From Sistotremastrum niveocremeum HHB9708 (Eukaryota; Basidiomycota; Agaricomycetes; Sistotremastrales; Sistotremastraceae), in NCBI GenBank assembly GCA_001630475.1, contig KV419427.1, forward strand, positions 1 to 64,000: 64,000 nucleotides of DNA. The letters run 5' to 3'. Shown here piece by piece: positions 24,301-33,332 of the stretch (within the stretch, counting starts at the first letter, position 1; every line of letters begins with the position of its first letter). The position numbers were made by a program, and so were the translations under genes. Under the pieces are notes generated by a model, which did not search any database, was not told the DNA's origin, and saw only the letters and a program-made list of their open reading frames with translations.

Positions 24301-24391
24301 TGTTGAGTTCGACGCAAAGGTCTTTGAGATAATCTGGTAGCGACGAAGGCTCAGGCGGAGGGTTTGGCGTCGCTATCTGTTGCCCAGTCAT
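21329..24391 (-). CDS. Phosphoketolase, copy A (xylulose-5-P/fructose-6-P)
   Basis: Thiamine-diphosphate enzyme splitting xylulose-5-P to acetyl-P plus glyceraldehyde-3-P, or fructose-6-P to acetyl-P plus erythrose-4-P. All parts of the family are seen in order from 24391 down: [40 protein letters not shown] then [33 protein letters not shown]; and [14 protein letters not shown], the ThDP/Mg motif. Next are [71 protein letters not shown] and [13 protein letters not shown]. The C-terminal domain follows, with [20 protein letters not shown] and [20 protein letters not shown] small last exon after an intron near 21405-21360 reads [12 protein letters not shown] and stops at 21331-21329. Length (about 800 residues) fits the family. 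It lies 170 bp downstream of the acetate kinase, same strand. Confidence 0.92.
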
Positions 24392-24561
24392 TGTCACGAT
24401 GGGCGTCGAGGACAGGAAATTGGAGTCTTACCCTCAGGCTTCGTTTGAGGCTGAAGTAGGAGGAAAGTACATCAGCGGTGACGTCACTGTAATTTCAATT
24501 CTATAGTTACAACTACAAAGTGTACAAAAGTGTACACGTGGGTTCATTACACTTTTCTAAT

Positions 24562-26040
24562 CTACCAGTGTCGAAGACTCACAGCGCATTGACGGGCCAT
24601 TTCGAGCTGGGATATCGTCAGAATAAGTCGACATAGCAATAAAGATAACGTACCTGTTCATCTGTTTGACAAACGATAACATTCTTCCCGATCCATTCAA
24701 CGACCTCCTTGCCGGCGCTCTCATTCCTCTCATCAACTTCAAATCCAATACACTCAACTTTCTTCACAACCTCTGCTCTCAAATCCGCACTCTTTTCCCC
24801 AATCCCGCCCGCAAAAACCAAAGCATCCACTCGTCCACCTAATTTCACATAATAATTCCCAATATATCCAATGACGCGGTCAACAAAGATATTCCACGCA
24901 AGCGCATGTGGAGGAGATGAATGACGCTCAGACGCGATAGTACCGAAATTTGTCGTTCCAGTGATTGATTTCCACCCTGAGTTCGAATTGAGAATATGCT
25001 CCGCCTGTTCTCTCAATTAGCAAACATCTAGTCTTGGTAAAGGAACGAACGTGCCTCGGTAACGTGCAGGTCCTTGGTGGCCGTTTGGTCCAATCTCCCC
25101 GCGGAACTCGTATAGTGGAAGATCAAGCTAGGGTCGACACCTCCTGACCTCGTCGCTCCAGGTAATCCGTCGAGAGGTGTCAACCCCATCGTCGTGTCGT
25201 AAGATTTCCCATCCTTAATCGCGCATATAGACGCTCCGCTTCCTAGATGGGCTAATATGAAATTGCAGCTAGAGGCATCCTAAAGTCTATGGTCAACAAA
25301 AGCATATGACCGCACTGAGGAAAGCCCATACCTTGCCAATGAACTCTGCGACTTTCCGGTTGATGAACGAATAACTCAATCCGTGGAATCCATATTTCTT
25401 CAGTCCCTTCTCATAAGCGATCTTCTGATCTATCGCATAACTGCTGATATGTTGAGGGATGGAGATGTGAAAGACGCTGTCGAAATACGCGATCGACTGC
25501 GATTCCGGCAACAGCGCGAAGCACGCTTCAATGAGTGACAGCGCAGGACCGTTGTGTCTATTATCGCGTCAATTCAGAGTAGCTCGGTAAGAATGTGAGG
25601 AAGACTTACAGAGGAGCAAGACTAGACAAGGCCTCAATTCGGTGCATCGCATCCTCCGATATCTCAGTAGGCTTCTGATACCGCCCTCCATGCACGATCC
25701 TATGACAAACATGGCTGATCCGCCCAACATCCAACCCATTCTTCTTCAGCCTATCCAAGAAGTGCTCAAAAGCAGATTTATGATCGTTGATCTCCGGTAC
25801 TTCTTCCTTCTCATCTTTCGGCGTGGCCTTCTCGTCTTTGCCATTGTCCTGAGAGGCGTCCGAAGAGGGAGGGGAGAGGAATTTAAGCGAGAATGTGGGC
25901 TTTGAAGATGAGAGGTTCGAAATTGAGGATACGGCGATGGCTTTGACGCCATCGTTGTTACTGGTGTCCGAGTCGATCTCGAAGACTGTGATCTTGAGCG
26001 ACGACGAGCCCGAATTGGCAGACAGAATAAGCTGGGACAT
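24562..26040 (-). CDS. Acetate kinase
   Basis: Converts acetyl-P plus ADP to acetate plus ATP, the natural second step after phosphoketolase. Motifs from the ATG at 26040-26038: [12 protein letters not shown] (phosphate/acetate-binding N-terminal motif), CHRIVHGG (substrate Arg), [20 protein letters not shown] (catalytic Asp), KYGFHGLSY (His), and [20 protein letters not shown] with [13 protein letters not shown] (catalytic Arg and second signature). Then come TGTTNFG and [15 protein letters not shown]. The last exon, after an intron near 24655-24607, reads [14 protein letters not shown]. An acidic, Lys-rich insertion at about residues 60-85 ([18 protein letters not shown]) lengthens the N-terminal domain. 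No organelle-targeting signal is obvious, so it is probably cytosolic. It is flanked on both sides by phosphoketolase genes in the same direction. Confidence 0.92.
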
Positions 26041-26483
26041 TGTCGATTGTCGTGATTGCCAGTATAAACGCGAGATAGAACAATTGCGAAGGGGCTGCAA
26101 AGGAAGCAGTTGAGACGAGGTGCGATGATGACGGTGGGGCTTAAGTAGCCTCCGCTGCAGAAGTATATATAGAGAAATTTCGAGATGGGAGTCGAAAGCA
26201 AGCCCTTGCACCGGGCTTTGATAGACGCAAGTGTCTTATATACAGATCTAAGTCCATTTTGTCAATCGTTCTCGAAGTGGTCGAGAGCAAGAACGGTGTC
26301 GAGCGGAGAAGCGAGATCGGTTCGATTTCGGTTACTTCAGGCACGCCGATGGCGTCAAAGATGAATTTTGGGAGTACAAGAATTATACACGAGTGTCCAG
26401 ATTTATCTGAACCTCTATGGAGATGTAAGAGATCATCTAGATATACAAATTGGAATCGTCCGAAGAACATTGTAATGAAGAAA
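26041..26483. other. Acetate kinase promoter region
   Basis: 443 bp between phosphoketolase copy B (3' end) and the acetate kinase start. It holds the copy B terminator and the acetate kinase promoter. A TATA-like run is listed separately. No coding content is recognised. Confidence 0.5.
26164..26171 (-). promoter_or_regulatory. TATA-like element of the acetate kinase gene
   Basis: The run TATATATA lies about 125 bp upstream of the acetate kinase ATG in an otherwise mixed-composition spacer. Position and composition suit a core promoter with a 5' leader of about 90 bases. This is inferred from sequence only. Confidence 0.4.
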
Positions 26484-29400
26484 TTTAATGGAAAACGGGA
26501 GTGACGAAAGTCTCGGGAGGATCTGGAAAAAGAAGTTATAAGCATCCCATTCAAGCTGATGACAGGAGATATACATACCAATTCCGTTAGCACGAGCGTA
26601 TTCAGCGGCTTTCTGATGCTCGTGCTTCAAGCCCGCAATAAGCTGATGTGCCACAACTTGCACTTTAGGATTTTTAGTGGCACCACCCCGAACAGCAGCG
26701 ATAGCAACGTCGAATCTCGACACGTTATTGCAGAGTAACATCTGCGCAGTCCGTCAGCAATCCATCGACAAAATCGCCTGAATAGGAAACTCACATCGAA
26801 AGGAGTAGTCGTTGTACCCTCCTCTTTGTAGCCTTCAATCGTGATGTGGTCGCTCTGCTTTCTTCCAAAGAGCAGTCCGCGGAGCTCGATAGGATACCCA
26901 TGATAGTTGAAGTGGATGGGCGCTTCTTTGGTGAAGAGCGCGTCGAAGGCGTCCTCGTCGAGCGCGTGAGGATGTGACCCGCTTCCGCTGAGAATCATGA
27001 GATCGGTGACATTGACGACACGAACACGGAGTTCAGGGACGAGTTTGCGGAGGAGAGCGGCGGCAGCGATGACCTCGAAGGTGACTTCGACACCAATACC
27101 CACCAAGACACTGCACATATCGCCATGAGCGAAGCTCATTAAAATCGAGTAAAATCAGCTTACACGTCGGGCTTCACACCACCGTCAGTGCTGGCGAATT
27201 TCCAGACTGAGGCGCCGGCAATACAGTGCTTGTCGGCTTCTTCGGCGGACAACCATACAGGCGTCGGCTGCTTCGAGCCGACCATGAGATTGACGTAGTG
27301 TTTCGCGCGGAGGCAATGGGCGACGGTGCTGAGGAAGCAGTTGGCGTCAGGTGGAAGATAGACGCGGGCGATGGAGGCTTTGAGTGCGAGGATCGAGCCG
27401 ATGAAGGAAGGGTTTTGATGACTGAAGCCATTGTCTGGAATACGGCCATTAGGAATTCGTTGTTCTGAATGCAGGAAAATACATACGTTCTTGTCTCGTC
27501 CACGTGGAAGTCTCGACGTAGTTAATAGAAGAGATATCTCGTCTCCAGTCCGTCTCACGAGCCTGATACAGAATTGAGCGGAAGTCGAAGGCGCCTGGGA
27601 GAACTCACCATCTTCACGAACTTGGCGTACTGAGCGCACATAGTGCCGACGATGCCCAAGAAAGCCTCGTATGAAGGGAACAGGCCTGTTCGTCCAGTGA
27701 GGGTATATCCCTGGAGCATACCTTGGCAGGTATGTTCGCTCAGAATTTCGACGACACGACCGCCCTTGTTCCTCGACGCGATATCCCATTGGAAGTTACG
27801 ACCGGAATTGGGGGCTTCGAGGACAGCGAACAGCTTGTTGGAAACGAGTTCGTCGGGAGAGAATATTCTGAAGGTTTTGGGGTTGCTGTAGACATCGTTA
27901 GTACTCGGTAACTGATGGCGATAGGCATGATAGACTGACCTCGCGACGACCTTGAGAAGATATCCGCCAACGACTTCCATACAACTCTCCTGACTGCCCT
28001 TTTTGACCTCAGAATCAGACCACAAGGGCAACTCAAGAGGAGCGTGAGCATCGTAAGTCTCCTTTCTCATTCCCATCCGCTTGTTCTCGTCCCAGGGAAT
28101 GACGTGTTGGATCTCATCGATGGGCTCGCCGTGCTTCTGCAAGAGACTGTGAATGTCGTATGATTCGAGCCATTCCTTGAGCATCGAGAATTCGTGTTTG
28201 TCGGTCTTGACGTTGGTCAAGGGAACTTGATGCGAAGCGAAGGATCCTTCGATGAGCTTTCCATTGAGTTCCTTAGGTCCGCTCCATCCCTATAATGTAT
28301 GTCAGAATCGCAGTTCGGAAGCGAAGATGGCTGGGAGAACGAACCTTGGGAGTGCGGAGGATGATCACGGGCCATCGGGGCTTGATGATAGGCTTGTGAG
28401 TCCGAGCGGCCTTCTGGATGCGCTTGATCTCGTGGATGGCCCATTCGATAGAAGCAGCGAGATCTTGATCGATGTTCTCGAGATCTTCGACGATACGGAC
28501 TTGGTATCCGTAACCACTGAGAAGAAAGATAAGCGCGTGCACTCTAGCTTCCGATTATGGAGACTCACGAGAAGAGTGAAATGATTTCTTTGTCGTCCAT
28601 GCAGCCGAAGATGGTTCTTTCGGAAATCTTGAAGCCGTTCACGTGCAAGATAGGGAGGACAGCGCCTGATTCGGCAGGATCGAGATATTTGTATCCGTGC
28701 CAGGCACTAGAAACCCGTCAGATCGGGTTCAGAGCAACAGAGATGAAGACGTACGTCGCAGTGGGACCAGTCTCAGCTTCACCATCACCGATGACACAAG
28801 CAACGATGAGGTCGGGCTTGTCCATGACAGCGCCGAAGCTGACGGCGAGAGCATATCCAAGTTCGCCACCTTCGTGGATTGATCCTGGTGTCTCGGCGTT
28901 GATATGACTAGGGAATCCTCCACGAGAGGAGAAACCGGAGATGAGGTTATGGAGACCTTTCCTGTCACGGCTGTACTTGGGGATGAATTTCGCGAGGGAA
29001 TTTTCGAGCCAGAGGCACGAGAGGATGGCAGGGGCACCGTGGCCTGGAATGATATCAGTTTAAGTTGAAGGAAGGACGGAATGAAAGCAGCTCACCGGGT
29101 CCAGTGACGAAGAGCATGTTGAGATTATGTCTCTTGATGGCGAGATTGAGGTGGGCGTAAGCAAGAATGAGACCGGGACATGTTCCCCAGTGTCCTGTAA
29201 CAATGAACGTTAATACTTGTCGGGTAACGGGGTAACGTGAGACATACCTAGGAGACGAGGCTTGATGTCTTCTGGCTTGAGATCGCGCTCAAGAAGTGTG
29301 TTCTCCTTGAGATAGATCATAGCGGCGGTGATGTAGAGAGCAGCTCGACGATATTTCTTGATGGCCGCGAGGGTAGGGGGGTCGAGGTGTTGCTCCTTGT

Positions 29401-29488
29401 CGACATGGGGCTGAAGCTCCAATACGGAGTCGGGAAGGAGTGAGGCCTCAGGAGGAGGATTGGGTTGATAGAGTTCTTGACCAGGCAT
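26484..29488 (-). CDS. Phosphoketolase, copy B (xylulose-5-P/fructose-6-P)
   Basis: Second, complete phosphoketolase, same strand and same exon plan as copy A. From ATG 29488: [83 protein letters not shown] (ThDP motif), [87 protein letters not shown] and [20 protein letters not shown] last small exon reads [12 protein letters not shown]. Against copy A it differs at scattered positions along the whole protein, so the duplication is not very recent. Its N-terminus and C-terminus are the most divergent parts. In other fungi two phosphoketolases can differ in substrate preference and allosteric control; which is which cannot be read here. Confidence 0.93.
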
Positions 29489-29544
29489 TGTGGTTGTTCG
29501 ACTTTGAAAGTGTACGAGGAGATTGAAGTGGAGTTCCTGCTCTC

Positions 29545-29552
29545 CTTATATA
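29545..29552 (-). promoter_or_regulatory. TATA box of phosphoketolase copy B
   Basis: On the minus strand the sequence TATATAAG starts about 60 bp upstream of the copy B start codon. This is a close match to a TATA box at a typical fungal distance and suggests strong or regulated expression. Copy A lacks an equally good match in its 170-bp upstream region. Confidence 0.55.
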
Positions 29553-32257
29553 CACGCAGAGATGACCTCGGCTTCTCTAAAGGCCATCTGAACCCCATCT
29601 CTAGCGCTACAGGATATGAGACACGTGCCGCCTGCACGATAGAAGACGAGTTATGCCGACTGTGACCTTGGTGAAAGCCTGGGAGGTGTCTGGCTCGCAC
29701 CGCTTTCAGAACGCGACCAACATATCCGATCAGGCCACGTGCGGAGCCAGGCCCTTGGTCCCTCCTCTCCGATAATGGGCATCGGATAAGGAGCTCCCCT
29801 GACTCTTCCAGTGTTGTCCGAGGCATGGATTGCGAACTTGTCCCAACGTTCTCTGAGAGAGAATCTTCGACGCCGAACGGGGTCGGATGTTATTAGATGA
29901 GGTCCAGCTCTGATGGGGATCGTTGCGCCGAGAGAGATTATTGTAGCCCCTGGAATCATCTCGACAAGGCCAGTGACGACTAGGCACGGTCTCACCCGGA
30001 AAATATCAAATATGATATGCCCTAATTAGGCAATTCTATACTTTCGTTTAGCATTTCGTCGCAGTTATGCATTGTCTAGGGCCTTATCACACGTACAAGT
30101 AGAGTAATCATGTTTGCATACACCGGCGACTATTTCTCCATTCAGGAGTAGGGTGGACATCATCATGCGCTCAAGTGGTAAACTTAAGCGTGTGAAGTGA
30201 GACTGGTATGCTGCGCTGTACCTATCATAATACGGCGAGGATGGGTTCGTGGAGATTGAGAAGATTCAGGATGACCATTGATTCCATCGTGATATGGGTC
30301 GAGGCCAGTCTCCGAGGGACGAAGGAGCGGCTACCTTCTATCCGAGTTGAAATGCTGCCCTTCGGAGTCGATTGGTGGGACCATTCTGGCCAAGACGGCC
30401 GGATTGTGTGGCTCCCCTAGAAGAATCACCAAAATATTCTGATAAGGTTGTTAGTAAAACTCAAAAGGCGTATCATAGAGGACGGCTTGCAAATCTAGAC
30501 CGTCATGAAGGACAAGTGCCACCGACAATGCCCTCGAGAGCCGTTCCAAGGCGGAAAGACTTCAAGAAGTGATGGGATGCAATAAGGCTTCGACGATAGC
30601 TTGAGAGTTGACTTGGTTGATATCGCTGAGAGGTCTCGCATATCGCAAATAATATAGACTCCTCTGTTGAATAGCAGGTAAGTCTTCAGAAAATCGAACA
30701 ATCATGAATGGAGTGACCTGCAAGATCTTCTTGAGAGGCATGGTCGGGCTGTTCAGTTTCGCGTTGTCAACTTGAATTTCAACGACGGCTCGATATTATC
30801 GGCTGCTTCAGCCTTTGGACCTTTACGAGAGCTAAATCACAACAAGTGGAAAGGCGTATATGTCCACATAGTATCAGGGCCCCTTCAGACAGAGAAGCGT
30901 GATCTGGTTCGTGAGCGGGAGTCGTTGGAGGCGGTTTGCAGCGCTGATCGGGAGTTGAATTTGGACACTCGTTGACGTCGACCACAACATCCGGCCTCCT
31001 TGTTCAATGTATCTGTCTCATGACTTTCTCAACTCAACAAGTGTGTACCCTGTGTCATTTCTATCGTGACCAATATTTTCTGAGCCTCAAACTGCTATCC
31101 TGATAGGGTCCAATCTTCAACCGAAGCTCGTCACGAAGCTCGTTCAAGTCGGCTCAGATCGACTCATCGGACAAGCCGACATATATTCTGGACGGCAACC
31201 CTATCTCTAATGCATCTCAGGACTAGCATTCGAAGAGAATCTCGTGCTCGTGCTGATATTTGAATTTTGTCCGATCTCTCTCAATTCTGGCACCGAAGCT
31301 TCACACGATTTTTGGTCTTAAGCTTATGCGACGAGCATCTGATTCCTATAATTGATTTGGAGCCATAAGATATGACTAGCGACGTCACCGAACGGCTGAT
31401 TCCCAGACTTTCTCTCTGGTCTTACCTTTCAAGTCCATCGGCTGATCTCGCATCCTGAAGCAGAGGCTGACTTGCCTCTAGATCGCTGAATGAGGGCCCC
31501 TGATATCCATTACGAGTGCCGGAGAGTTTCATTCATCGTTTGCGTCTGGATCACGGACAAAGGTCCGCATTTTCGCTTCCCGATGATCTGGAGAATCATT
31601 TATTCAAATGTCGGCACGTTCGCCACATTCAGGATTTCGAAGGCACTTATGTTAAGGTGCGGAATGATCTCTATTTTCTTCTCTTCTTCCGACGGCGCCA
31701 CAATCCTGGGCTTATGTTAATGTCGTACCGGAGGTTCCTCGTTCGGAGGTTCCTCGTTCTGAGGTTCTGGCAACGCAGGGGGTCCTTCAAATTCGCCAAG
31801 TTGATCACCCTTGAACTATGAGCCTTCCTTGTCCCTTCTGTTCTATGGAGCTGGACGCCCTTAGCCATTGGACGCTTTCCCGATACCAGGCGCGTTCTCC
31901 AAGCGCAGTTCGATCAACTGTCGGGGCGCGCCCTGAATTCCACCAACCCTCTCTCTTGTTCCCCTTTTCTGCATTCAACAGATGATCAGACTTGGTTGCC
32001 TCCATCATGAATGACTTTCTTGCCTTTGGCTTGCATCCTTTGAAAAAAGGAGAGCACAGAAAATGTCTGTACGATAAGTTCCCACGCTTGTCTGCGTCTT
32101 TTTGGACTCCTCGCGCGTCCCGCCCTATATTTCGTAGATAATTTAAAGATGAATTCACACAGATCGGAATCGATAAATATGATGTTTAGCATTCCCAACT
32201 AGCGGAACAGTGATGAAGGAGTCTGAGAGAGACCCTCGACGAGGTCGGGGGGATTTA
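29553..32257. other. Long intergenic region, no gene supported
   Basis: About 2.7 kb between phosphoketolase copy B and the Harbinger-type element. Several open frames of 60-115 codons occur on both strands, for example 30208-30420 and 31490-31821, but none shows a domain or a splice-consistent extension. Around 31010-31040 a short frame (FNVSVSMTFSTQQ followed by a GT donor) resembles the last-helix exon of the 7TM family. The following sequence lacks the D....W motif, so I do not call a gene. The segment 31725-31765 has short direct repeats of GGTTCCTCGTTC. Confidence 0.45.
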
Positions 32258-33285
32258 GAGCCCGTTCGGCGCGTTGCGCCAAAATGTTGTCGCGAAAATA
32301 AACTGCAGTTTCCGTCGAGTGAAAATCGCAGACACCGCGTTGCGCCGATTCTGTTCGCAACATATGGCTGGTTGTTCGGTAGTACATTGTGCACATTAAC
32401 GATAGCTGTTATCTTTACAACTTCTGCTCAGCTTCAAAACCAGATACAAGATTTTGGGAGCTCTTCAACGAGCTCTTGTACTGCCATCCTTCAAGGATGC
32501 ACATCACTCTCGGCATGCATAATAAGCATACTATTCTGGCCACTTGCTCGTTGTCTGCGTCTCCGTGGCCTCGACACAGCCCATCAGTTTCAACGGAAAG
32601 CCTGCTTTGTGGATACTTTTACAACATCTCTCTATCACACTTCCTGTCGCCTCCACCCCATTCGAAATTCACATCAAGGCGGTTGATCCAGAAGATGCAG
32701 CGGAGGACCAGGCTCGGTACGAGGATGGATGTGCGGGAGAGGATATGGGATTGGACAGAGCAGATGATTGGACGGATGCAATGGCTGGGGCAATGTGGAG
32801 GGATCATCAATCCATGGTATCGCAAGGCTATCGACGATGACTATACCGTCTATTCATTCATAGATGGTGCTGTCGGATATCACGCTACACATTCTGATAC
32901 CTATGGAATCCCAGCTAACTACCCCGAGCACAATGTGCTGTCAATTTGTCATCGAAAATTCTTACTATATCTTCTTCATCAGCATCATGGCTTTCTCGAG
33001 AAGCAGCAGCGTTTAGAATGGCATTGAAATAGTTGGGGCTGGTTTGAGCGTTGGGGGAATGTGCTCGCTAGGGTTGGGTTGGGCCAAAACGTACTTTGAC
33101 TCAGAGCTCGAGTCCGAATTTGATAGTGTTGCGAACTTTTCGAGCTGCAACCTGACGTTGCGAATGATGCGCCGAACAGGTACATTGCGAAAATCTACGA
33201 ACTATTGCGAAAAAAGACTGACGCGACAAGTTGCGAACTTTTTTGGTGGGCGCGGCCCAAAGTTCGCAACGCGCCGAACGGGCTC
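32258..33285 (+). mobile_element. Degenerate PIF/Harbinger-type DNA transposon
   Basis: A 1028-bp element bounded by perfect 21-bp terminal inverted repeats. The left end starts GAGCCCGTTCGGCGCG at 32258, and its exact complement ends at 33285. It is flanked by the direct repeat TTA (32255-32257 and 33286-33288), the target-site duplication typical of PIF/Harbinger (TWA). Both subterminal zones carry many short motifs of the type TTGCGAA, TTCGCAA or TTGCGCC, likely transposase-binding repeats. Inside, the frame ending at 32840 contains RADDWTDAMAGAMWRDHQ, resembling the conserved W..RD.IA..MW.DY end of Harbinger transposases. The catalytic part is absent, so the copy is non-autonomous. The perfect inverted repeats suggest fairly recent movement or strong conservation of the ends. 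Confidence 0.78.
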
Positions 33286-33332
33286 TTAGCGCCCACCCTG
33301 ACTCGCGCTCTGTCTACAAGTTTCTTGTGTGG

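Noticed and set aside
30208-30420. 70-codon open frame on +
   Set aside because: No domain, no splice-consistent partner exons, no paralogue in the window.
31010-31220. Possible last-helix exon of another 7TM gene (VSMTFSTQQ) followed by an open segment
   Set aside because: Only one short motif matches. The next exon lacks the D....W opening and no upstream family exons (FYC loop, HG signature) are found.
32389-33027. 212-codon open frame inside the Harbinger-type element
   Set aside because: No domain in this frame. The transposase-like remnant is in a different frame, so this one is probably chance.
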